In this document: piece after piece, positions 43,055 to 50,285 of the stretch
Numbering within the stretch: position 1 is the first letter of the stretch
Layout of the letters: each line of letters starts with the position of its first letter
Origin: Streptomyces sp. R28
GTDB taxonomy: Bacteria > Actinomycetota > Actinomycetes > Streptomycetales > Streptomycetaceae
Length of the DNA: 64,000 bases
Direction: 5' to 3'
Assembly: GCF_041052385.1 (NCBI RefSeq)
Contig: NZ_CP163439.1
Coordinates: 9,847,001 to 9,911,000 of the forward strand
Notes under the pieces: generated by a model
The model's database searches: none
The model's input: the letters and a program-made list of their open reading frames with translations, nothing else
Told to the model about the DNA's origin: nothing
Translations under genes and position numbers: made by a program

Positions 43055-43086
43055 GCCTCACCGAGCCACCCCCGTCTCGGTGAGGC
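43055..43086 (+). terminator. Hairpin terminator after the MFS-SDR unit
   Basis: Perfect 11-bp stem GCCTCACCGAG / CTCGGTGAGGC with a 10-nt loop, followed by GTCTTGG. It lies about 105 bp after the SDR stop. Confidence 0.65.
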
Positions 43087-43495
43087 GTCTTGGCCGCTCC
43101 GCCCCCAACGCGGCGACCGGCACCGGTCACAGCGACGCGCGGCGGCTGAAGGCCGTGCGGGTCCGCACCCCGGCGAGCGCCGGACACCCGAGATCGCCCG
43201 CGAATACGAGGACCGAACGGCCGCCGAAGAGCGGGCTGAACGGGCCATGATGCTCGTGCAAGAGCAGCACTTCCCCGCCCGGTAGATCCGCCGGCTGCTC
43301 CGGGAGCACCGCGGCGCGTGGGTCCTGCCTCAATGAAGGACAGAGCGGTTCCGGGCGATGCAGATCGATATGGACAGCCACGGAACGGGCGTCGTTTGTC
43401 GACGTCCTTCGGAGTCACCTTGCAGACCTGCCACATGACCAAGGTCGATTGGTTGGGAGTCAGGTCGCGGATCTGGTGACCGGCCCCGGCGCCGG

Positions 43496-43654
43496 CTAGG
43501 AGCCCGAGCCGGAGGCCGTCGCAGTGGTGGCGACCGAGAAGGAGCTGACGATCGCCCCGTCCTTCTCGGACTGCTCGATGGCAGTGTCCAGCCACAGGGC
43601 GTCCTCGCCGCCCTCGGCGACCATGCGTTCGCCCAGCTCATGCACCCACACCAT
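43496..43654 (-). CDS. Small ORF, uncertain
   Basis: A 52-aa frame (MVWVHELGERMVAEGGEDAL, then WLDTAIEQSEKDGAIVSS) with a GTGGGG before the ATG. The amphipathic acidic composition is protein-like, but no family is recognised. It may be the tail of a lost gene. The rest of 43087-43730 shows nothing certain. Confidence 0.25.
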   Translation of the reverse strand: MVWVHELGERMVAEGGEDALWLDTAIEQSEKDGAIVSSFSVATTATASGSGS

Positions 43655-43734
43655 GCGTCCCCACCGGCAGGCGCTTCGGCGAACCGCCCCCCTTGTCGAG
43701 ATGACCTGTTAGAAGTCTCAACTCGTCGGCGCAG

Positions 43735-43921
43735 GCGCCTCATTGGTTTCCTGTCCTGCCGTCGGCGTGCTCTGATCGGCCCGCTTGCCAATCGCGCATC
43801 CGGCCTGCCGCGTGCCCTGCGCGAAGTCGACCCCGACTTCGTCCCGCTGGACGGCACGCGCGCGGAGCGCGACCGGATCGGCGACAGCCGGGTCGACTGC
43901 TTCCACGTGCCCACGACCTGA
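43735..43921 (+). pseudogene. IS5-type transposase fragment
   Basis: Reads SGLPRALREVDPDFVPLDGT, then RAERDRIGDSRVDCFH. It resembles the first catalytic Asp region (V-D-P-D-F-V-x-L-D-G-T) of HARBI1-like IS5-family transposases of Streptomyces. Only about 50 codons remain. Confidence 0.45.
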
Positions 43922-44036
43922 GCGCGGTCCGGCTCACCGTCATGGGAACCGGCCCGTGGGGGACGACACCCCTCACACAGTGAGCGTCGGGGTCAGCTGA
44001 AACAAGGGGCACAACTCGCAAGGAAAGGGGGAAGAC

Positions 44037-44141
44037 ATGATCTGCGGACTCATCGTGGGTGTCACGCGCATTGAGTTGGCCTGCTTCAAGATGCGCGCTC
44101 TGTGGCCATGTGGTGACCTTGGTTGTGGAGGCTATGGCTGA
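44037..44141 (+). CDS. Possible 34-aa cysteine-rich peptide
   Basis: ATG 44037 follows a strong RBS (AAGGAAAGGGGGAAGAC) and opens MICGLIVGVTRIELACFKMR, then ALWPCGDLGCGGYG, with four cysteines and a Gly-rich end. The stop (44139-44141) lies 19 bp before the next start at 44161. The good RBS and position at the head of an operon argue for translation. It could be a peptide product, a leader peptide or an accident near IS debris. Confidence 0.4.
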   Translation: MICGLIVGVTRIELACFKMRALWPCGDLGCGGYG

Positions 44142-44160
44142 CCCCAGAGGAGATGGTGAT

Positions 44161-44346
44161 ATGCCTTCCATTGACAAGGCGATCGAGGACATCACGGGCG
44201 TCCGGAGCGACCTAGAGGCGGCACTTGATCCCGCCGAGCCCGACGGTGTCTACCGCGACAGCCGGGAGTGCGCCGCGCTGGCGCTGCTCTCCGCAGACAC
44301 CAAGCTGCTGCTGTCCCCGCCGACCCCTCGCCCCAAGAAGGGCTAG
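44161..44346 (+). CDS. 61-aa protein at the head of the DUF6895 operon
   Basis: ATG 44161 follows AGAGGAG at ideal spacing; an in-frame ATG at 44134 has a worse RBS. The protein is MPSIDKAIEDITGVRSDLEA, then ALDPAEPDGVYRDSRECAAL, ALLSADTKLLL and a proline/basic tail SPPTPRPKKG. It looks like two acidic amphipathic helices with one Cys and a charged C-terminal tail. No known family. It ends 21 bp before the next gene and probably belongs to the same transcript. It may be a small partner protein or a substrate of the downstream enzymes. Confidence 0.6.
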   Translation: MPSIDKAIEDITGVRSDLEAALDPAEPDGVYRDSRECAALALLSADTKLLLSPPTPRPKKG

Positions 44347-44367
44347 CGGACCGACGGGAGCAGCTGA

Positions 44368-45081
44368 ATGGAGCAGTCAGGCACTTCGGCCCTCTTGCAG
44401 GGCGCGGTGCAGGACCTTGCGTCCGACGTGGTCTCCGCCCTTCGGGGTGGAGACCACGTGCGCATGTCCGGCACGGGGGCGACGGACGACCTCGAGGGCA
44501 ACTTCGCCCTCGCGGCGGTACGCGTGTTGGGAGCAGACCTGCTGCTGCCGCACGTACTCTTTCCGACTCCGCCCGCCCCGGAGGCACTTGCCGTGTTCCG
44601 CAGGACGGTGGAGGCCTTCCCGCCGCGCGCCGACGCGGCACCCACCGTCAAGTGGAGCCACTGGGCGATGAGTCGGACCCTGCGGCGGCTCGACACACCC
44701 CTGGCCGGAGCACCCGCCGGGGACCGGACCGCGGAGCCGGACGTCGCCGGCTGGCTCGACGAGGCGACATGGCAGGTGCTGACGCACCAACTCGCGGTCC
44801 TGGCCCCGCTCGCGGTGCCCGGTGAGGACTGCGCGGTGGCCCGCGCCGCCCAGCGCCGCCCGGTCGACGTGGCCCGGGGCTTCGTGCGGGCCGTGCGTCG
44901 CAGGGACTGGCAGCAGGCGGCCGGGGCGGGACGCTGGCTCACCCTGCTGGACGGGGTCCCGGACACACTCGGCCTCGCGGCGGGGCTGGACTTCGTGGAA
45001 CTGATGGGTGGCAGCGACCCCCGGGTGTCCCTGCAGGTCCAGGCGGCACGGGTCATGCGGGCGGCCGGAGCGCTCGTATGA
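44368..45081 (+). CDS. Uncharacterised 237-aa protein
   Basis: A mainly helical protein: MEQSGTSALLQGAVQDLASD, then FALAAVRVLGADLLLPHVLF, KWSHWAMSRTLRRLDTP and AGRWLTLLDGVPDTLGLAAG. No catalytic motif or membrane segment is clear, and I recognise no family. Its stop overlaps the start of the first DUF6895-like gene by 4 bp, so it is translationally coupled and probably acts in a complex with it. Confidence 0.75.
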   Translation: MEQSGTSALLQGAVQDLASDVVSALRGGDHVRMSGTGATDDLEGNFALAAVRVLGADLLLPHVLFPTPPAPEALAVFRRTVEAFPPRADAAPTVKWSHWAMSRTLRRLDTPLAGAPAGDRTAEPDVAGWLDEATWQVLTHQLAVLAPLAVPGEDCAVARAAQRRPVDVARGFVRAVRRRDWQQAAGAGRWLTLLDGVPDTLGLAAGLDFVELMGGSDPRVSLQVQAARVMRAAGALV

Positions 45082-46127
45082 CCGCCCTGGCCGCCAGGGG
45101 GATCCGAGCCGGCGAGATCCGAGAGGTGGGAGCCGCCGCGTTCGCCTGGCTGTCCGCGCACCGGGGCGACTTCGCGTTGAGCGAGGACGCACTCACCGCG
45201 GACGGCCAGGTGGACGCCACCTGGAAACCGCTCGGCGAACTGGCTCAGACCTGTGCGAGCGTACGCTCGCACACCCCGCCGTCCGATCCGCTGCACGTGT
45301 GTGCGCGGGAGCTGCTGCGGTTCGCGTGGCAGCAGACCGGCCGGGGCGAACTGTTCCTCCGGCTCCAGCAGTCGGAGCCGTTCGCGACGTACCCCCTGGA
45401 GATCTACTCCGTCTTCGCCTCGGCCGGGCTGCGGCATCCCGGATACGAGGCCGCAGCCGCCACGACGGCCCGCACCCGGGGCTGGCGGCTCACCGAGCAG
45501 GATCCGACCCGCCGGCTGGGCGTCCTGAAAGCCGAGCGGCGCAGCGGCATCCGCCGTCCGGAGCGGGACGCGGAGGTGCTGCGGCGCACCTGGCTCGGCG
45601 GACTGCCGGAACCATGGACGTTCGAGCGCTCCTCGGGGTACGCGCTCACCCACGTCGTCTTCCACCTCACCGACTGGGGCCGCACGCCCGCGGGCGTCCC
45701 CGCGGACCTGGCCGCCTACCTGGCTCACTGGTTGCCGCCCTGGCTCGACACCTGCCTGGACGCCGGGATGTGGGACCTCGGCTGCGAGCTGCTGATCGTG
45801 GCAGCGAGCCTCCCGTGCCCGCCCGACCACACGACCCTTCAGCACGCCTGGTCCCGGATCGCCCGGGCACAGCACGACTCCGGCGCTCTCCCGCAGCAGG
45901 CCCCGGTCTCCCGGGGCGAGGCCGGAGCCGACTCCGGGGGCGACGCCGCAGTGGCCCCGGAGCCGGACTTCCTTCAGTGCTACCACTCCACCCTGATGGC
46001 GGCCTTCGCGGCGGCACAGACCGTCAAGTACCTCGCCGGCGAAGGCCACGAGGACGGTGCCGAAGACCGCGCGGCGTACGTGGGCGGCACCCAGAACCGG
46101 TACAGGGGACAAGGAGTGCCCGGATGA
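45078..46127 (+). CDS. DUF6895-like helical protein 1
   Basis: A 349-aa protein. Diagnostic segments are ATWKPLGELAQTCASVRSHT, SEPFATYPLEIYSVFASAGL, LTEQDPTRRLGVLKAERR, TWLGGLPEPWTFERSSGYAL and THVVFHLTDWGRTPAGVP. I associate these with the uncharacterised DUF6895 family. Repeated helical hairpins suggest an alpha/alpha-toroid-like fold, as in prenyltransferases and terpene cyclases, but no DDxxD or DxDD motif is seen. ATG 45078 overlaps the upstream stop (ATGA), and its own stop overlaps the next gene. Function unknown. Confidence 0.8.
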   Translation: MTALAARGIRAGEIREVGAAAFAWLSAHRGDFALSEDALTADGQVDATWKPLGELAQTCASVRSHTPPSDPLHVCARELLRFAWQQTGRGELFLRLQQSEPFATYPLEIYSVFASAGLRHPGYEAAAATTARTRGWRLTEQDPTRRLGVLKAERRSGIRRPERDAEVLRRTWLGGLPEPWTFERSSGYALTHVVFHLTDWGRTPAGVPADLAAYLAHWLPPWLDTCLDAGMWDLGCELLIVAASLPCPPDHTTLQHAWSRIARAQHDSGALPQQAPVSRGEAGADSGGDAAVAPEPDFLQCYHSTLMAAFAAAQTVKYLAGEGHEDGAEDRAAYVGGTQNRYRGQGVPG

Positions 46128-47044
46128 CCGACACCCGTCTGATGCACACCGTCGGCGTCCGCGCCCTGGAGTGGCTGTGGGCCCATCGCGACGGATTTCG
46201 CCTGGAGCCCGACGTCGATCCGGAAGTGGGCTTCCTGGAGCGCTTCAAACCGGTCGGTGAACTGGCCCTGATCTGCAGGGTGTTGTTCCGCGAGGGCGTG
46301 GCCGGTTCACGGCAGGCCGAACTCGCGCGCAAGCTCCTCGACCACACCTGGCGGCACACGCTGGACGGCGGCCGCATGCTGGTGCGCGGCCAGCGCATCG
46401 AGCCGCTGTCGCCCATCCCGTTCGAGGTGTACCTCCCGTACAAGGAACTCGGGTACAGCGAGCCCGAGGTGGAGCGCGCCACCGTCCTCTACCACCGGCT
46501 CGACAGCTGGGCGGCCCTCGAACTGGACCCGACCCGCCGCCTCGGACTGTCCGCGTTCCAGCGCCGCTTCGGCCTCACACCCCGCATGCCCGAGGCGGAC
46601 ATCGTCGGCTCGACCTGGCTGGCCCGCACCCCCGAGCCCTGGACGGTCAGCGGGCACATCGCCTACGACGTCACCCACACGGTGTTCCACCTCACCGACT
46701 GGGGAGAGCACCCCGACGGCCTGCCGCCGGACATCGCCGACTACCTCGCCATGTGGCTGCCGGTCTGGATCGACGACTGGCTGGACCTCGAGCGCTGGGA
46801 CCTGCTCGGCGAACTCCTGGTCGTCGACGCCTGCCTGCCCCGCCCCACCCTGGACGAACGGGCCTGGGAGGGCTTCGCTGCCGCGCAGCAGCCCGACGGC
46901 GCCATGCCCGCCGTGCGGACGATGCCCGAGGGCGAACCGGACGAGGTGTTCGACATGATCTACCACCCGACTCTGGTCGCCGCCTTCGCCTCGGTGCTGG
47001 CCACCTCCCGCGCCCTCACCGAGCTGACGCACGCCCCCTCATGA
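46124..47044 (+). CDS. DUF6895-like helical protein 2
   Basis: A 306-aa paralogue of the preceding protein, sharing FKPVGELALICRVLFREGVA, PLSPIPFEVYLPYKELGYSE, DPTRRLGLSAFQRRFGL, TWLARTPEPWTVSGHIAYDV and THTVFHLTDWGEHPDGLP. The conserved H-T/V-V-F-H-L-T-D-W-G block with two His and an Asp could bind a metal or form an active site. Both starts and stops overlap the neighbours, so the pair likely forms a heterodimer. No known reaction. Confidence 0.8.
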   Translation: MTDTRLMHTVGVRALEWLWAHRDGFRLEPDVDPEVGFLERFKPVGELALICRVLFREGVAGSRQAELARKLLDHTWRHTLDGGRMLVRGQRIEPLSPIPFEVYLPYKELGYSEPEVERATVLYHRLDSWAALELDPTRRLGLSAFQRRFGLTPRMPEADIVGSTWLARTPEPWTVSGHIAYDVTHTVFHLTDWGEHPDGLPPDIADYLAMWLPVWIDDWLDLERWDLLGELLVVDACLPRPTLDERAWEGFAAAQQPDGAMPAVRTMPEGEPDEVFDMIYHPTLVAAFASVLATSRALTELTHAPS

Positions 47045-48123
47045 CCGGCCCGTCCACGCCCTGGCCGGGCGCCGAGGAGGACAGGGACCACTCCCTGAAG
47101 GGTGGCGGCCTCGGCACCGACGACACCACCTTGCGGGCGCGGCTGGAGAGCGCCGTCGGCGCCATCGACGCGCCCGACGTCGTCTTCGCCGTGTCCCGCT
47201 CCGGCCGCCGCACCCTGCACTGCGGTGGCACCGCCCCACCCCCACGGGTCCCGCGGCAGGACCTGCGCTACGAGATCGGTTCGGCCTCCAAGGCGTTCGC
47301 CGGCCTGCTGCTGGCCCAGCTCATCCAGCGCGGCGTGCTGACCGGGGGTGAGCCGGCCGCCGCCTGCCTGGACCCGGGCCGGCGCAGGGACGCGGACCCG
47401 GTGACGCTCGCCCACCTCATCACGCACACCGCCGGACTGCCCGCCCTGCCGGCCGACTTCTACCCGCGGGCGCTGCCCGCCTGGCGCACCAACCCCTACG
47501 GCCGCTATCCGGCCGAGCGGGTGGCCGACGCCTTCCTGCGCCACCGCACCCGGCACCGGCCCGGCACCCGGTGGCACTACTCCAACTTCGGCGTCGCCGT
47601 GCTCGGCCACGCCGTCGCGGCAGCGACCGGCACGGCGTGGGAGGAGTTGCTCGGCGCGCACGTGCTGCGACCGTTCGGCCTGAGCGGCACCGCATTGCGG
47701 GCGGAGGACCCGAAGACCGACGCCGTCGGGCACGGCAAGGACGGCCGTACGCCCACCCTCGCCTTCGACGCGGGCGGCTTCCAGGCGGCGGGCGCCGTCC
47801 GCGCCACCCCGCACGACCTGCTGACGTTCCTCGAAGCCCACCTCGACCCGGACGGCTCCCCGTCGGCCGACGCCCTGCGGGCGGTGCGCACCCCCGTGCT
47901 CCGACGTGGCCCGGGACACCGGCACGTGCACACGATGGCGTGGTTCCGGCATCCCACGAACGGTGGACCGATGTACTTCCACAGCGGGGCGACCCTCGGC
48001 CAGCAGGCCTTCCTGGGCTTCCGGCCGGACACCGGCACGGCCCTGGTCGCCCTGTGCACCCGCCGCTTCCGCGCCCGCGACCCCTTCGTCGCCACCGCGT
48101 ACGCGCTCCTCGCGGAGGAGTAG
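47041..48123 (+). CDS. Serine hydrolase, beta-lactamase/penicillin-binding fold
   Basis: A 360-aa class C-like hydrolase. Ser-Lys pair in YEIGSASKAFAGLLLAQLI (S-x-x-K at about residue 81), Tyr in HYSNFGVAVLGHA (Y-x-N) and HSGATLGQQAFLG (H-x-G). No signal peptide is evident, so it probably works in the cytosol on an ester or amide, like EstB/esterase-type relatives. It ends the coupled operon of the 61-aa protein, the 237-aa protein and two DUF6895-like proteins. This is the only gene there with recognisable catalysis. Confidence 0.85.
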   Translation: MTGPSTPWPGAEEDRDHSLKGGGLGTDDTTLRARLESAVGAIDAPDVVFAVSRSGRRTLHCGGTAPPPRVPRQDLRYEIGSASKAFAGLLLAQLIQRGVLTGGEPAAACLDPGRRRDADPVTLAHLITHTAGLPALPADFYPRALPAWRTNPYGRYPAERVADAFLRHRTRHRPGTRWHYSNFGVAVLGHAVAAATGTAWEELLGAHVLRPFGLSGTALRAEDPKTDAVGHGKDGRTPTLAFDAGGFQAAGAVRATPHDLLTFLEAHLDPDGSPSADALRAVRTPVLRRGPGHRHVHTMAWFRHPTNGGPMYFHSGATLGQQAFLGFRPDTGTALVALCTRRFRARDPFVATAYALLAEE

Positions 48124-48137
48124 TCCCCGCGGAGCGG

Positions 48138-48164
48138 CCGGTGCGGAGCCGAGCCCCGCACCGG
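48138..48164. terminator. Hairpin terminator
   Basis: CCGGTGCGG / CCGCACCGG perfect 9-bp stem with a 9-nt loop, 15 bp after the serine hydrolase stop and 55 bp before the convergent protease stop. Confidence 0.6.
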
Positions 48165-48219
48165 AAGAGTCCTACGGCGTATGGCTCCTAGGACCTGTGA
48201 CTCCCAGGACGTACGACTC

Positions 48220-49587
48220 CTACAACCGCTGCCACAGGGCCGGAGTGGAACTCGGCGACCACGCGCCCTGCGCCTGGTGGGTCTGCACGCACTGGTAGCG
48301 CACGCCCGCGTGGGTCACCGTCGTGCCGGCCTCGTAGACGCGGCCCGCGGCCCATGTCTCCGCCGCGTCGTTGTCCTCCGGAGCGGGAGTTCCGGCCTGG
48401 CCGGACGCGGTCTTCAGGACGAGCCCGAATTCGCTGAGGATCGGGTTGATCGGCTGGTAGAAGGTAGTCCCGCCGTCCGTGCAGTCGCCTGAGCCGCCCG
48501 AAGTCACGCCCTGTGCCTGGGAGCCCGAGACGTACGGGCCGCCGGAGTCACCCGGCTCGGCGCACACGGTCGTCTCGGTCACGCCGTTCACGGTGCCCTG
48601 GGAGTAGCTGACACTCGTGTCGTGCTGCTCGATGGTGCCGCAGTGCCAACCGGTGGTGGAACCGGAGCGGCAGATCGACGCCCCGACGAGCGCCTGGACC
48701 GAGCCGGCGACCTGCGTCCGCTCGCCGTCCTCGCCCTCCACGTCGGCCGTGGCGGTCCAGCCGCTGTTGACGCCTACCCAGGACATGTCCTTGCCGGGGA
48801 ACGTGGAGGCCTGGAACGTGCCCTGTTCGGCCATGTTGGAGCCCGCGGTCGTGTCGCCCTTGGTCCCGCAGTGGCCCGCCGAGGCGAAGCCCTGCTGCTG
48901 GTCCTTGGTGACGGAGAAGCCGATGGAGCAGCGGGCGGTGCCCTCGATGTAGTAGGCGTCGCCGCCGACGAGGTCCGCCAGCAGCCGGGGCCGTTGCGCC
49001 GACAGGCGGACGCCGACGCCCTTGCCCTGGAGGCCGGCGGCCTTGATGAAGGCGGTGGCGGCCGAGCGCTTGGTCGCCTGGACGACGACCCGGTTCGTGG
49101 GTACGTCGACGTACCAGACCGGTGTGTCGCGCGTCTTGACGCGGGCGGCGGCCGTGTCCAACTCCTTCTTGACGGCCTGGAGTTCGGCCAACGGCTGCTT
49201 GACGACCGCGGCCTGCGCGCCCTGGGCCTTGATGGCGGACACGTCGGCGGCGTGCGTGGTCGCGACGGTGAGCTCCGCGGAGGTCGCCCCCCGCAGCCAG
49301 GCCCCCGCGAAGTGCTCGCCCAGGGCGTTGCGCAGGCGTCCCGCGCGGACGCCCGCCTCCGCCTCGTTGACCAGCCGCTCGGCCGCCTGACCGGGCTTCA
49401 GCTTCAGGTCACGCTCCAGGGCGCGCAGCACCGCCGCCGACGGCCGGTCGGCGCCGAGCGTCTGTGCGGCGGTGGACGCGGGCGGCGGGTCGGCCGCGGC
49501 GGCCGAGGTGACCCCGGTGAGGACGAGTGCGCCGAGAGCGGTCAGGGCGGCGCCGCGGCGACCTGCCGCGGTATGTCTGCCGAGCAT
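48220..49587 (-). CDS. Secreted S1 protease, streptogrisin-type, with chitin-binding tail
   Basis: A 455-aa pre-pro-protease. Signal peptide: RRGAALTALGALVLTGVTSA ending AAA. Propeptide of the alpha-lytic protease type (AGAWLRGATSAELTVATTHA; VVVQATKRSAATAFIKAAG). The catalytic triad is in FASAGHCGTKGD (His), FPGKDMSWVGVN (Asp) and CAEPGDSGGPYVSG (Ser), with paired cysteines. A linker leads to a C-terminal CBM5/12-like domain (WAAGRVYEAGTTVTHAGVRY, QCVQTHQAQGAWSPS). ATG 49587 has GGAGG eight nt upstream. It would act outside the cell on proteins, held near chitin. Organisation is that of streptogrisin C. Confidence 0.9.
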   Translation of the reverse strand: MLGRHTAAGRRGAALTALGALVLTGVTSAAAADPPPASTAAQTLGADRPSAAVLRALERDLKLKPGQAAERLVNEAEAGVRAGRLRNALGEHFAGAWLRGATSAELTVATTHAADVSAIKAQGAQAAVVKQPLAELQAVKKELDTAAARVKTRDTPVWYVDVPTNRVVVQATKRSAATAFIKAAGLQGKGVGVRLSAQRPRLLADLVGGDAYYIEGTARCSIGFSVTKDQQQGFASAGHCGTKGDTTAGSNMAEQGTFQASTFPGKDMSWVGVNSGWTATADVEGEDGERTQVAGSVQALVGASICRSGSTTGWHCGTIEQHDTSVSYSQGTVNGVTETTVCAEPGDSGGPYVSGSQAQGVTSGGSGDCTDGGTTFYQPINPILSEFGLVLKTASGQAGTPAPEDNDAAETWAAGRVYEAGTTVTHAGVRYQCVQTHQAQGAWSPSSTPALWQRL

Positions 49588-49686
49588 GCGATGTACCTCC
49601 ATCGAGTACGAGTGGGATGTCGACCAGCTCAAGGCCTTGACGGAAAGGCGTGCACCGATGCCGTGAGAGACGTTTTTTCGCGCTTT

Positions 49687-49729
49687 GGGGGGCTCCGAGT
49701 GGTGCCATGTGCATCACTCGGAGCCCCCC
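49687..49729. repeat. Perfect 15-bp inverted repeat between protease and furA
   Basis: GGGGGGCTCCGAGTG (49687-49701) and CACTCGGAGCCCCCC (49715-49729), 13-nt loop. It lies in the divergent promoter space, 100 bp upstream of the protease start and 83 bp upstream of furA. There is no U-tract in either correct position. It may be an operator, an attenuator or a barrier to read-through. Confidence 0.6.
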
Positions 49730-49811
49730 GGCCCCCGCTCCCGTGCGGGACACCAGACTTTCATCGTTCGTTTTCTTGAATGATTCGTGTTTAGCGAGGT
49801 AGGTTGTCCCC

Positions 49812-50261
49812 ATGACCGCATCCCAGACCCCGACCCCAGCCGAGGAGCTGCGCGGTGCCGGCCTGCGGGTGACCGCCGCGCGTGTCGCGCTGCTGGAGGC
49901 TGTCCGGGCCGGTGACCACCTCGGCGTCGAGGCCATCGCCTCCGGGGTGCGTGATCGCGTAGGCCATGTCTCCCTGCAGGCCGTGTACGAGGGCCTCCAC
50001 GCACTCACCGCGGCGGGACTCATCCGCCGTATCGAACCGGCCGGCAGTCCGGCCCGGTTCGAGGGTCGTGTCGGCGACAACCACCACCACGTCGTGTGCC
50101 GGTCGTGCGGTGTCGTCGCCGACGTCGACTGCGAGGTCGGCGAGGCGCCGTGTCTGACCGCGTCCGACGACCACGGCTTCGCCATCGACGAGGCCGAGGT
50201 CATCTACTGGGGCCTGTGCCCCGACTGTTCCACCGCCAGCAGTGCACCCCAAGCACTGTGA
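49812..50261 (+). CDS. furA: Fur-family redox regulator FurA/CatR type
   Basis: A 149-aa Fur protein. N-terminal winged helix (RVTAARVALLEAVRAGDHLG; GHVSLQAVYEGLHALTAAGL), then metal-site DNHHHVVCRSCGVVADVDC and a C-terminal CPDC, giving the two C-x-x-C zinc ligands. It stands 24 bp upstream of katG, the classical actinobacterial furA-katG arrangement. In that arrangement the reduced metalloprotein represses both genes and peroxide releases it. The AT-rich stretch TTTTCTTGAATGATTCG (about 49772-49788) is a likely operator/promoter. Confidence 0.9.
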   Translation: MTASQTPTPAEELRGAGLRVTAARVALLEAVRAGDHLGVEAIASGVRDRVGHVSLQAVYEGLHALTAAGLIRRIEPAGSPARFEGRVGDNHHHVVCRSCGVVADVDCEVGEAPCLTASDDHGFAIDEAEVIYWGLCPDCSTASSAPQAL

Positions 50262-50285
50262 ATCACCTAGTTCGGAAGGTTTCCC

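Noticed and set aside
43127..43285. Plus-strand frame ending AREYEDRTAAEERAERAMML
   Set aside because: Coiled-coil-like and possibly a gene tail, but there is no start, RBS or recognisable family and it overlaps other open frames.
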